Positions 7,501-15,386 of a stretch of 15,386 nucleotides of DNA are shown piece by piece. The DNA is from Pseudomonadota bacterium (GTDB lineage Bacteria > Pseudomonadota > Alphaproteobacteria > Reyranellales > Reyranellaceae), in NCBI GenBank assembly GCA_023436825.1, contig JAEZHS010000613.1:1-15386 (forward strand). Direction: 5' to 3'. Each line of letters starts with the position of its first letter. Position 1 is the first letter of the stretch. A program made the position numbers and the translations under genes. Under the pieces are notes generated by a model. It was not told where the DNA came from. It did no database searches and saw nothing but the letters and a program-made list of their open reading frames with translations.

Positions 7501-7616
7501 CGATGAACGTGCTGACCCCGTCGGTCGGCGACGCCAATGTGAATACGCCCGAGTACAAGGCGTTCCTGGTCGACGTGAAGAAGACCACGCCACCGGCCCA
7601 GCCGGCGGTCGCATAG
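4527..7616 (+). CDS. fdnG: Selenocysteine-containing formate dehydrogenase catalytic (alpha) subunit, with UGA-encoded Sec198
   Basis: The coding sequence spans 1029 aa if the in-frame TGA at 5118-5120 is read as selenocysteine; conventional reading would split it in two. It is a periplasmic, molybdenum-bis-MGD formate dehydrogenase (formate to CO2) of the FdnG/FdoG type; E. coli FdnG is 1015 aa with Sec196. A Tat signal (TRRQFMK at 4-10, hydrophobic core 11-29, AxA near 32-34) precedes the 4Fe-4S cysteines C52, C55, C59 and C94. ARI-Sec-HGPTVASLGPTFGRGAMTN is the active-site strand. The C-terminal molybdopterin dinucleotide-binding domain runs to about residue 1020, with PIHYGF and LTPSVGDAN. 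ATG 4527 is chosen over 4515 because it places the twin-arginine motif correctly after GGAG. The usual Lys after the fourth cysteine (CPKG) reads Arg here (CARG). FdnH follows after 15 nt. Confidence 0.95.
5118..5150 (+). promoter_or_regulatory. Bacterial SECIS element after the Sec UGA of fdnG
   Basis: Directly after the TGA (5118-5120), eleven bases separate it from a hairpin at 5132-5150. Its stem is CG, a bulged U, then GGCCA, a GUCU loop, and UGGCC plus CG. Counting from the U of UGA, U17 (5134), G23 (5140) and U24 (5141) fall exactly on the bulged U and apical GU known to contact SelB in the E. coli elements. All bases also encode protein (HGPTVASLGP), as bacterial SECIS elements do. 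Confidence 0.93.
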
Positions 7617-7631
7617 GCGGAGGAGGGCACC

Positions 7632-8534
7632 ATGGCTACACTGCAATCGCTCGACATCCGCCGCCGCTCCGCCTCGACCGAGGCGCCGCCGCAGATCCGC
7701 CAGCAGGGGCTGGAAGTCGCCAAGCTGATCGATGTCTCCAAGTGCATCGGCTGCAAGGCCTGCCAGGCGGCCTGCCTGGAGTGGAACGATCTCAAGCAGG
7801 AGATCGGCTACTTCGAGGGCACCTACAACAATCCGAACGACCTGACACCGGCTTCGTGGACCGTGATGCGCTTCACGGAGTACGAGCACGGTGACGACCT
7901 GGAATGGCTGATCCGCAAGGACGGCTGCATGCACTGCGACGATCCGGGCTGCCTGAAGGCCTGCCCGGCGCCGGGTGCGATCGTGCAGTACACCAACGGC
8001 ATCGTCGACTTCGTCCAGGAGAACTGCATCGGCTGCGGCTATTGCGTGAAGGGCTGCCCCTTCAACATCCCGCGCATCTCCAAGGTCGATCGCAAGGCCT
8101 ACAAGTGCTCACTGTGCTCCGACCGCGTCGCAGTCGGCCAGGCCCCGGCCTGCGCCAAGGCCTGCCCGACCCAGGCGATCTACTTCGGCTCCAAGCAGGA
8201 CATGATCGTCCATTCCGAGCATCGCATCACCGACCTGAAGTCGCGCGGCTTCAAGAACGCCGGGCTGTACAATCCGCCGGGCGTCGGCGGCACGCACGTC
8301 ATGTACGTGCTGCACCACGCCGACAATCCCTCGCTCTACGCCGGCCTGCCCAACGATCCCCGGATCAGTCCGATGGTCGGGTTCTGGAAGGGCGTCATGA
8401 AGCCCATCTCGCTGGCGGCGATCGCCTTCGCCGGCGTGTTCGGCTTCCTGCATTACATCACCAAGGGTCCCAACGAGGTCAGCGAGAGCGACGAGCGCAA
8501 GGCCGACGAAGTCGCCGGAGGGAAACCTACATGA
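7632..8534 (+). CDS. fdnH: Formate dehydrogenase iron-sulfur (beta) subunit
   Basis: This 300-aa protein carries sixteen cysteines in four clusters: C38/41/44/48, C99/102/107/111, C132/135/138/142 and C159/162/174/178. That is the four-cubane arrangement of FdnH/FdoH, which passes electrons from the selenoenzyme to the cytochrome b subunit. The [20 protein letters not shown] and [15 protein letters not shown] segments closely match this family. One C-terminal membrane helix (about 258-276) anchors it to the periplasmic face of the membrane. A near-perfect ribosome site (GGAGGAGGG, 7619-7627) precedes the ATG, 15 nt after fdnG. Its stop overlaps the start of the next gene by 4 nt. It has no signal peptide of its own and would travel with FdnG's Tat signal. 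Confidence 0.96.
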   Translation: MATLQSLDIRRRSASTEAPPQIRQQGLEVAKLIDVSKCIGCKACQAACLEWNDLKQEIGYFEGTYNNPNDLTPASWTVMRFTEYEHGDDLEWLIRKDGCMHCDDPGCLKACPAPGAIVQYTNGIVDFVQENCIGCGYCVKGCPFNIPRISKVDRKAYKCSLCSDRVAVGQAPACAKACPTQAIYFGSKQDMIVHSEHRITDLKSRGFKNAGLYNPPGVGGTHVMYVLHHADNPSLYAGLPNDPRISPMVGFWKGVMKPISLAAIAFAGVFGFLHYITKGPNEVSESDERKADEVAGGKPT

Positions 8535-9160
8535 GCGAGCACAGCAACGCCGTCTCGCGCTACACGACAGCCGCCCGCATCAACCACTGGATCACCGCCA
8601 TCTCGCTGATCCTGCTGGCGCTGAGCGGCATGGCGCTGTTCCATCCGTCGCTCTACTTCCTCACCAACCTGTTCGGCGGCGGGCAGGCTACGCGCGCGAT
8701 CCATCCGTGGATCGGCGTGGTGCTGGCGATCTCCTTCCTCGGCCTGTTCTTCCGGTTCTTCACGCTCAACCTGTGGAACCGCGACGACACGGTGTGGATG
8801 AAGAACCTGGGCAAGGTGATCAACAACGAGGAGGAGGGGCTGCCCGAGCTTGGCAAGTACAATGCCGGCCAGAAGCTCGTCTTCTGGGGCCAATCGATCC
8901 TGATCCTGCTGTTGTTCTGCAGCGGGCTCGTGCTGTGGGACGTCTACTTCGAGGCCTTCACCACCATCGACCAGAAGCGGCTGGCGGCCGTGGTCCATGC
9001 GCTCTGCGCCATCGGCGCCATCCTGATCTGGATCGTGCACGTCTATGCTGCGATCTGGGTCAAGGGTACGCTGCGCGCCATGACCCGCGGCTCGGTCACG
9101 CGCGGCTGGAGCTGGAAGCATCATCGCAAGTGGTTCCGCCAGGAAGTCCGCAAATCCTGA
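8531..9160 (+). CDS. fdnI: Formate dehydrogenase cytochrome b556 (gamma) subunit
   Basis: This 209-aa membrane protein has four hydrophobic helices: about 20-37, 55-78, 113-136 and 150-175. Heme ligands expected for FdnI are all present: His19, His58, His156 and His170, the last two 14 residues apart in the fourth helix. GKYNAGQK (108-115) is the hallmark linker of this family. It hands electrons from FdnH to the quinone pool across the membrane. The ATG overlaps the fdnH stop (ATGA at 8531-8534), implying translational coupling and matched stoichiometry. Length and layout match E. coli FdnI (217 aa). Confidence 0.96.
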   Translation: MSEHSNAVSRYTTAARINHWITAISLILLALSGMALFHPSLYFLTNLFGGGQATRAIHPWIGVVLAISFLGLFFRFFTLNLWNRDDTVWMKNLGKVINNEEEGLPELGKYNAGQKLVFWGQSILILLLFCSGLVLWDVYFEAFTTIDQKRLAAVVHALCAIGAILIWIVHVYAAIWVKGTLRAMTRGSVTRGWSWKHHRKWFRQEVRKS

Positions 9161-9170
9161 GTAGCAAGTC

Positions 9171-10067
9171 CTGACCATTCCGTCCGACAACACCATCGGG
9201 TCGTTCGCCGAGAGCGACCCGGTCAAGCTTCCCGATCTTTCGACGGTCTTCGCCAAGCGCGCGGACCGGCTGAAGGCGCTCGCACCAGGCCACGAGCTCG
9301 AAGGCTTCCTGAAGATGATCGCGACCCTCGTGGCCGCCCAGCACGAGGCGCTGGCCGGCCTGCCGGTCGGCATGCTGCCTGGTTCGACGAAGGGGGCGCC
9401 ACTCGATCCTGTGACCCTGAAACGGGACACCACCTGGCGCGTGGCGCTGGCGCGCATCCTCGAGCGCATCGACGTTGCCGGCCTGCCCGAGCCTGCCCAG
9501 CAGGCCCGCGCCGCGCTTGCTGCCCTATCGGCGGATGATCTCGAAGCGATGGCCGATCGCTTTCTGGGCGGTGACGTGAAGGCCGGACAGGCCGCGGAGA
9601 TGGTGTTCGTGGCGGCCGCGCTGCAGGTCGCCTGGACGCGCATGGCGGCGCTCCTCGATGCGGCCGCGCTCGATCCCGCCGATGTCGGCCAGTGCCCGGC
9701 CTGCGGCTCGCCGCCGGTCGCCGGCATGATCGCGTCGGGCGGCACGAAGTTCGGCCATCGCCATCTGCACTGCTCGCTCTGCGCCACCTCATGGCGCTAC
9801 GTGCGAACGCGCTGCGTGCATTGCGGCAGCACCGACAAGATCTCGTTCCGCCAGTTCGCCGGCACGTCGTACCTGCGGGCCGAGTGCTGCGAGGCCTGCA
9901 AGGGCTATTCGAAAGTGTTCTATGTCGAGAGCGTGCGCACCCTGGAGCCGCTGGCCGACGATCTCGGCTCGCTGGGGCTCGACGTGCTGGTCGGTGAGGA
10001 AGGCTTCTCCCGGGTCGCCAATCCTTTCGTGCTGGGGGTCATGGCCGAGCCCGACGGAAACAATTGA
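9171..10067 (+). CDS. fdhE: Formate dehydrogenase accessory/maturation protein FdhE (start codon not ATG/GTG/TTG)
   Basis: FdhE helps assemble formate dehydrogenase, binding the catalytic subunit. The frame opens after TAG (9162-9164), and typical FdhE sequence, LPDLSTVFAKRADRLKALA, already appears in the first 40 codons. The first ATG, at 9315, would cut off about 48 conserved residues. The only start-like codons before that are CTG (9171) and ATT (9177), with little Shine-Dalgarno sequence, so start-up may depend on coupling to fdnI, whose stop is 10 nt upstream. From CTG the protein is 298 aa (E. coli FdhE: 309). The C-terminal part shows four CxxC pairs (CPAC 175, CSLC 201, CVHC 215, CEAC 240), the two rubredoxin-like folds of the family, plus the GHRHLHCSLC segment. 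It is predicted cytoplasmic. Confidence 0.9.
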   Translation: MTIPSDNTIGSFAESDPVKLPDLSTVFAKRADRLKALAPGHELEGFLKMIATLVAAQHEALAGLPVGMLPGSTKGAPLDPVTLKRDTTWRVALARILERIDVAGLPEPAQQARAALAALSADDLEAMADRFLGGDVKAGQAAEMVFVAAALQVAWTRMAALLDAAALDPADVGQCPACGSPPVAGMIASGGTKFGHRHLHCSLCATSWRYVRTRCVHCGSTDKISFRQFAGTSYLRAECCEACKGYSKVFYVESVRTLEPLADDLGSLGLDVLVGEEGFSRVANPFVLGVMAEPDGNN

Positions 10068-10226
10068 TACCAATGTTCGGCGGTACGGAAACGCACGATA
10101 CCTGCAGAGCGGATATAAGACCGGCGCGGCGCACGGGAGGGGTCCCGGGCGCCATGGGAAGGGGGCTGGCTGCCAGGGCGAAGGGGTTCGCCCGGCCGGC
10201 ACCGTCGGGAAACTTGGGGAACCAAC
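10068..10226 (+). other. GC-rich structured leader before the 43-codon ORF
   Basis: This 159-bp gap holds a -10-like TATAAG (10114-10119) with no clear -35. Two hairpins follow, each with a GGGG loop: CGGGA-GGGG-TCCCG (10134-10147) and GGGCGAA-GGGG-TTCGCCC (10176-10193). The region ends in TTGGGGAA (10214-10221), the ribosome site. It may be a regulatory leader, but no known riboswitch is recognised. Confidence 0.4.
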
Positions 10227-10358
10227 ATGCAGACCGTTATTTCGCTGCTCAAGGACCGCGCTGGCGTTTCGTCGACCAAGATGGCGCTGATGATCGGCCT
10301 GTCATCGTCGACCATTCTGGTGCTGGTTCGCATAGGCGTTGCCGCCGCCGGCCAATAA
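10227..10358 (+). CDS. Small single-helix protein, 43 aa, weakly Flp-pilin-like
   Basis: ATG (10227) follows GGGGA at 6 nt and runs to TAA (10356-10358). Residues 1-16 include LLKDRAGVSST and residues 19-40 are a hydrophobic helix (ALMIGLSSSTILVLVRIGVAAA). The ...KD.AG... then hydrophobic stretch recalls Flp/type IVb pilins, but the processing Glu is absent (Lys-Met instead), so I do not call it a pilin. It lies between fdhE and selA on the same strand, with hairpins on both sides. No function is known. The evidence is a good ribosome site, an uninterrupted frame and a plausible membrane helix; conservation is untested. Confidence 0.5.
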   Translation: MQTVISLLKDRAGVSSTKMALMIGLSSSTILVLVRIGVAAAGQ

Positions 10359-10374
10359 GGCCAATCTGCCCTCT

Positions 10375-10393
10375 GCCGGGCGAACGGCCCGGC
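10375..10393 (+). other. Strong GC hairpin between the small ORF and selA
   Basis: GCCGGGC (10375-10381) and GCCCGGC (10387-10393) form a perfect 7-bp stem with a 5-nt loop. It lies 9 nt before a second TTGGGGAA (10403-10410), identical to the sequence that precedes the small ORF. With no T run it is not a classical terminator. It could partly attenuate or protect mRNA ahead of selA. Confidence 0.45.
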
Positions 10394-10417
10394 TGAGACG
10401 TCTTGGGGAAACGCCCC

Positions 10418-11806
<1,389 letters not shown>

Positions 11807-11807
11807 G

Positions 11808-12500
11808 ATGTTCGGCGCCGAGCGCCGACTGGACCAGGCGCTGGCCGCCTGGAAGGACGGCAACTACGGCGTCGCGCTGGACCTGTGGGCGCCGCTCGCC
11901 CATCGCGGGCACGCCCGCGCGCAGAGCAACATGGGGGCGGCTTTCCTGGAGGGCCGCGGCGTCGAGCGCGATCTGGCCAAGGCGGTCGACTGGCTGCGCC
12001 GTGCCGCCGAGCAGGGCGATGTCGGCGGCCAGCGCAATCTCGCCCTTTGCTATTACGAGGGCTGGGGCGTCGAGCAGGATCATGAGCAGGCGGCACTTTG
12101 GTACGAGAGGGCGGCCGAGCAGGGCGATGCCGATGCCCAGGACATGCTGTCGTGGATGAAGCTCCTGGGCGGCGGCTGCACCCAGGACTATGTCGCAGCG
12201 CGGCGCTGGGCCGAGAAGGCGGCGGCGCAAGGCCGCATGGCCGCGATGGCGCGGCTGGGCGACATGCATCACAACGCGCTCGGCGTGCCGCGCGATCCGG
12301 CGCTGGCGGCGAGGTGGTGGGAGCAGGCGGCGACGCTCGGCCACGCCGAGGCGCAGGCAATGCTGGGCGCGGCTTATCTCGCCGGCAAGGGCGTGGCGCG
12401 CAATCGGCGACAGGCATTGCATTGGCTGGAGCAGGCCGAAGCCGGCGGCGCGGGTGAGCTCGCGGCAGGGTTCCTCAAGCAGGCGAGGGCGGAGCGATGA
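11808..12500 (+). CDS. Sel1-like repeat protein encoded between selA and selB
   Basis: This 230-aa cytoplasmic protein is built almost entirely from about five Sel1-like (TPR-related) repeats, such as AFLEGRGVERDLAKAVDWL and CYYEGWGVEQDHEQAALWY. The last is AYLAGKGVARNRRQALHWL near residues 187-205. There is no signal peptide or catalytic motif, so it is probably a protein-binding scaffold. The ATG at 11808 follows the selA stop by one base; a longer upstream frame overlaps selA and has no support. The stop overlaps the selB ATG (ATGA). Its position between the two selenocysteine enzymes suggests a function with SelA, SelB or tRNA-Sec, but none is known to me. Sel1 proteins often organise complexes. 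Confidence 0.9.
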   Translation: MFGAERRLDQALAAWKDGNYGVALDLWAPLAHRGHARAQSNMGAAFLEGRGVERDLAKAVDWLRRAAEQGDVGGQRNLALCYYEGWGVEQDHEQAALWYERAAEQGDADAQDMLSWMKLLGGGCTQDYVAARRWAEKAAAQGRMAAMARLGDMHHNALGVPRDPALAARWWEQAATLGHAEAQAMLGAAYLAGKGVARNRRQALHWLEQAEAGGAGELAAGFLKQARAER

Positions 12501-14416
12501 TCGTCGGCACCGCGGGCCACATCGATCACGGCAAGACGGCACTGGTGAAGGCACTGACCGGCGTCGATGCAGATCGCCTCAAGGAGGAGAAGGCGCGCGG
12601 CATCACCATCGATCTCGGCTACGCCTACTCGGATCTGGGCGACGGCCGCCAGCTCGGCTTCGTCGACGTGCCGGGCCACGAGCGCTTCGTGCACAACATG
12701 CTGGCCGGCGCCACCGGCATCGATGCCGCCCTGCTGATCGTCTCGGCGGCCGAAGGCATCAAGCCGCAGACCGTCGAGCATCTGCAGATCATCGACCTGT
12801 TGGGCCTCGACCGCGGCATCGTCGCGCTGACCAAGGCCGACCTCGCCGACGACGACCAGCTGCTGGAACGCATGGCCGAGGTCGAGACGCTGCTCGCCAC
12901 GACCTCGCTCAAGGGTGCCGAGATCGTGCCGGTGTCGGCGCTCAGCGGCCGCGGCGTCGACGAGCTGAAGGCGAAACTGCTGACGATGGGCGAAAGCGGC
13001 AAGGGCGTCACGGGCTTCGCCCGGCTCGCGGTCGACCGCAGCTTCGTGCTGTCGGGCGCGGGAGTCGTGGTGACGGGCACCGTGCATGCCGGCGAGATCA
13101 AGGTCGACGACCGCTTGCTGCTGACGCCGTCGGGCCTGGAGGCCCGCGTGCGCTCGCTGCATGCGCAGAACCGGCCAGCCACGGTCGGCCGCGCGGGCGA
13201 GCGCTGCGCCCTCAATCTCACCGGTCCTCGTTTGTCGAAGGACGCCATCCGCCGCGGCGACTGGGTGGTCAGCCCCGAACTGCATGCGCCGACCGACCGG
13301 CTCGACGTGCGGTTGAGCCTGCTGTCGTCGGAAGGCCAGCCGATGAAGCACTGGTCGCCGGTGCACATCCATCTCGGCGCGGCCCACGTCATGGGCCGCG
13401 TGGCCCTGCTGGAGGGCGAGAAGCTCGCGCCCGGCGACACGGCGCTGGCCCAGCTCGTGCTCGACGAGAAGGTCGGCGCGCTCGCGGGTGATCGCGTCAT
13501 CCTGCGCGATCCCTCGGCCATCCGCACGATGGCGGGCGCCTCCGTGATCGACCCCTTCGGTCCGCCACGCAATCGCCGCTCGGAGCGCCGGTTGGCCGAG
13601 CTCGCGGCCTTGGCCGAGCCCGATTCACAGGTGCTGACCAAGCTGCTGGGGCTGGAAACGGGCTTCGTCGAGACCGCCCGTTTCGGCCTGGCACGCAACC
13701 TGCGGCCGGTTGACGTCGACGCGCTCCTGCAGGAAGCAGGCGGCGCCAAGCTCGATAGCTTCGGCTTCCTGGCCGAGACGCTGACGGCGGCGCGCAAGGA
13801 CATCGTCGACACGCTCAAGGCCCATCACGAGGCCAAGCCCGACGCGCCGGGCTTGCAGCCCGAGCGGCTGCGGCTCGCGCTCAAAAAGCGCTGGCCGCCG
13901 GCGGTGTTCAAGGCGCTGCTCGACCGGGAGGTCAAGGCGAGGGCGGTGATGGTGGACGGGGCCTTCCTGCGCCTGCCCGGCCATTCGCTGACCTTGGGCG
14001 CGCGTGACGAGGCGCTGTGGCGCAAGATCTCCGCCGAGCTGATCCGCGAGCGCTACAAGCCGCCGCGGGTGCGCGACTTCGCCAACGCCTATTCGGTGCC
14101 CGAACCCGAGATGCGCAAGCTGCTGCAGCGCCTGGCCAAGGTCGGTCGCGTCGTCGAGGTGGCGCCCGATCAGTACTTCCTGCGGCCCGTGGTGGCCGAG
14201 ATGATCGCCATCGCCCATGCCTTCGGCCGCGACTTCACCGCCGCCGAGTTCCGCGACAAGCTCGACAACGGACGCAAGGTGGCGATCCTGATCCTCGAAT
14301 TCTTCGATCGCCACGGCATCACCATCCGCCGCGGCGACTTGCGTCGCACGGTGCCGCAGAAGCTCGAACAGTTCGGGTCGGCCGGTGCGGCATCGACGGC
14401 CGCTGCCGACAGATGA
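12497..14416 (+). CDS. selB: Selenocysteine-specific translation elongation factor SelB
   Basis: SelB delivers Sec-tRNA(Sec) to UGA codons by binding GTP, the charged tRNA and the SECIS hairpin. This 639-aa protein (E. coli: 614) starts MIVGTAGHIDHGKT. The G motifs are AGHIDHGKT (6-14), RGITIDLG (34-41), DVPGHERF (57-64) and TKAD (112-115). GTP-EFTU-like domains 2 and 3 follow, then a C-terminal winged-helix region from about residue 380 that should contact SECIS (for example KPPRVRDFANAYSVPEPEM and the FFDRHGITIRRGDLRR end). The ATG overlaps the Sel1 stop by 4 nt. The gene sits 32 nt before tRNA-Sec. Confidence 0.97.
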   Translation: MIVGTAGHIDHGKTALVKALTGVDADRLKEEKARGITIDLGYAYSDLGDGRQLGFVDVPGHERFVHNMLAGATGIDAALLIVSAAEGIKPQTVEHLQIIDLLGLDRGIVALTKADLADDDQLLERMAEVETLLATTSLKGAEIVPVSALSGRGVDELKAKLLTMGESGKGVTGFARLAVDRSFVLSGAGVVVTGTVHAGEIKVDDRLLLTPSGLEARVRSLHAQNRPATVGRAGERCALNLTGPRLSKDAIRRGDWVVSPELHAPTDRLDVRLSLLSSEGQPMKHWSPVHIHLGAAHVMGRVALLEGEKLAPGDTALAQLVLDEKVGALAGDRVILRDPSAIRTMAGASVIDPFGPPRNRRSERRLAELAALAEPDSQVLTKLLGLETGFVETARFGLARNLRPVDVDALLQEAGGAKLDSFGFLAETLTAARKDIVDTLKAHHEAKPDAPGLQPERLRLALKKRWPPAVFKALLDREVKARAVMVDGAFLRLPGHSLTLGARDEALWRKISAELIRERYKPPRVRDFANAYSVPEPEMRKLLQRLAKVGRVVEVAPDQYFLRPVVAEMIAIAHAFGRDFTAAEFRDKLDNGRKVAILILEFFDRHGITIRRGDLRRTVPQKLEQFGSAGAASTAAADR

Positions 14417-14448
14417 CAGCATCCGCTTTCTGAGGAATTATCGATGAC

Positions 14449-14544
14449 GGAGGAGAAGCGCTCCCGGTGGGGCGGCTGGCCTTCAAAGCCAGAGAGGGCC
14501 GTTAGCCGGTTCTTAGTGGGTTCGACTCCCACTCTCTTCCGCCA
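14449..14544 (+). tRNA. selC: tRNA-Sec (UCA anticodon)
   Basis: This is a 96-nt tRNA with encoded CCA. The 8-bp acceptor (GGAGGAGA with TCTCTTCC, one G-T wobble) is characteristic of bacterial tRNA-Sec. The anticodon arm is CTGGC CTTCAAA GCCAG with anticodon TCA at 14483-14485. A long variable arm (about 23 nt) precedes the T arm GTGGG TTCGACT CCCAC. It closely resembles E. coli SelC, sharing GGCGGCTGG before the anticodon loop and the GTTCGACTCC T-loop region. It is probably co-transcribed with selB. A convergent gene ends only 3 bp past CCA. Confidence 0.97.
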
Positions 14545-14547
14545 CTC

Positions 14548-14892
14548 CTAGAAGATCGCTTGCCCGCGCGCCTTCATGACGAAGCCGAGTGCCCTGAACT
14601 CGGTGTCCCGACGGATCGACGCCGCGACCTTGGTGTCGCCGCTGAGGTCCGAGGCGGAGATCAGCTTGTCCGTTTCGGCGGTGCAGGCCAGTGCCGCGGC
14701 TCGAGCGAGCGTTTCGGGATCTGTCGTGCTGGTGCCGTCGGCCGCGGCGTTCCGCGAGAGGCAGGCATCGCGCGCCTCGTAGCTCTTTTCGATATTCACC
14801 TTGCGTCCCAGATCGCCCGATCGGACGAAGCTTCCCTCGCAGGCTGCAAGCAACAAAATGCCAACAACGAGAACGTACCGCATCCAGCCCAT
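14548..14892 (-). CDS. Small lipoprotein, paralogue of the gene at 15034
   Basis: This is a 114-aa secreted lipoprotein. A hydrophobic signal (about residues 5-17) ends in a LAAC lipobox, with the lipid-bearing Cys at residue 18 if ATG 14892 is used (14883 is an alternative). The mature part has a repeated-family signature: SYEARDACLSRNAAADGT, then ARAAALACTAETDKL and RRDTEFRALGFVMKARGQ. These three blocks recur almost unchanged in the + strand gene 142 bp away, so the two are paralogues. The Cys in DACL and the Cys in LACT may form a disulfide. The gene converges on tRNA-Sec, with its TAG stop 3 bp beyond the tRNA. Function is unknown. Confidence 0.85.
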   Translation of the reverse strand: MGWMRYVLVVGILLLAACEGSFVRSGDLGRKVNIEKSYEARDACLSRNAAADGTSTTDPETLARAAALACTAETDKLISASDLSGDTKVAASIRRDTEFRALGFVMKARGQAIF

Positions 14893-15033
14893 CCCGAGTT
14901 CACCCTGGCCCCGGCCCTAAATTCAATACATGCACAACGACGTCAAGATGTACGTCACGGGCTGACGGACGGATGACGACGTTGTATCAATGGTTCAGCT
15001 GGCGCCTGCCGGTGTGAATCGAGGCCTTGTTTC
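14893..15033. other. Divergent intergenic region between the two lipoprotein genes
   Basis: This 141-bp gap between the two starts must hold both promoters. An ACAACG (14934-14939) / CGTTGT (14980-14985) inverted pair and scattered ACGTC repeats are present. No clear -35/-10 pair is recognised in either direction. The right gene has GAGG (15021-15024) 9 nt before its ATG. Confidence 0.4.
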
Positions 15034-15369
15034 ATGCGAATCGCTCTTGTTCCGGTCGTGTTGCTGCTCGCTGGCTGTGCCGGCGCCTATCACACCCCCA
15101 GTGACGGCAGGCTGCAGACGCGGATCAACGATTCGTACAAGGCGCGTGATTCTTGCCTCGTCAAGAACGCGGCCGCCGACGGCACCATGAGTCTCGACGC
15201 CGCCTCGGTTGCGCAGGCCGCGGCGCTCGCCTGCAGCGCCGAAACCGACCGGCTGATCGAAGTCACCAATCGCGACGGCGATCCGGTGGTCGCCAACCGC
15301 ATCCGCCAGGATTCGGAGTTCCGCGCCATGGGCTATGTGCTGAAGGCCCGCGGCCAGTCTGCCGAGTAG
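15034..15369 (+). CDS. Small lipoprotein, paralogue of the gene at 14548
   Basis: This 111-aa lipoprotein has a signal sequence MRIALVPVVLLLAGC with Cys15 in a LAGC lipobox. The mature domain repeats the blocks of its neighbour: SYKARDSCLVKNAAADGT, AQAAALACSAETDRL and RQDSEFRAMGYVLKARGQ. The residue after the lipid Cys is Ala, not Asp, which suggests sorting to the outer membrane in species that follow the E. coli rule. The ATG follows GAGG at 9 nt. The pair looks like a local duplication followed by inversion, because the genes are divergent. I do not recognise a named family and assign no function. Confidence 0.87.
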   Translation: MRIALVPVVLLLAGCAGAYHTPSDGRLQTRINDSYKARDSCLVKNAAADGTMSLDAASVAQAAALACSAETDRLIEVTNRDGDPVVANRIRQDSEFRAMGYVLKARGQSAE

Positions 15370-15386
15370 TCGACTCGCTTTTCTTC

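Overview
This is a high-GC window, most likely from an alphaproteobacterium; the call rests on GC-rich codon use and the gene families present, and I cannot name the genus. It is almost entirely devoted to selenium. The right two thirds (about 4.4-14.5 kb) is a compact selenocysteine locus on the + strand. It holds a membrane-bound formate dehydrogenase whose catalytic subunit reads an in-frame UGA (fdnG/fdoG type, with a textbook bacterial SECIS hairpin just after the UGA). The iron-sulfur and cytochrome b subunits, the maturation factor FdhE, a 43-codon small ORF, selA, a Sel1-repeat gene, selB and the tRNA-Sec gene (anticodon UCA) follow. The only obvious selenoprotein lies next to almost all of the machinery needed to decode it. 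selD (selenophosphate synthetase), fdhD and molybdenum cofactor genes are not in the window.

The left edge carries two divergent genes that look like the selenoneine pathway. One is an EgtB/SenA-like DinB-FGE non-heme iron enzyme (minus strand, running off the left edge). The other is a SenB-like glycosyltransferase (the TIGR04348-type family, from memory). Their ATG codons overlap within a single CATG. If correct, this locus places a small-molecule selenium pathway about 2.5 kb from a complete selenoprotein pathway, with both drawing on selenophosphate.

Between them (2.0-3.9 kb) is a tightly overlapping cassette: an ArsR-type regulator, an SRPBCC/AHSA1-like protein, a glutathione S-transferase-like protein, and a GFA-family (glutathione-dependent formaldehyde-activating type) gene whose first codons appear one base out of frame. 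The regulator has a sigma70-like promoter filled with an inverted repeat and probably makes a leaderless mRNA. A 597-bp gene-free stretch follows, with two promoter-like signals and several inverted repeats, and leads into the formate dehydrogenase operon.

The right end (14.5-15.4 kb) holds two divergently transcribed paralogous small lipoproteins. The first converges on the tRNA-Sec gene with only 3 bp between them.

Working model: formate oxidation in the periplasm by the selenoenzyme feeds electrons through FdnH and FdnI to quinone. SelA, SelB and tRNA-Sec supply selenocysteine, FdhE matures the enzyme, and the sen pair diverts selenophosphate into selenoneine. All functions are inferred from sequence read by eye.
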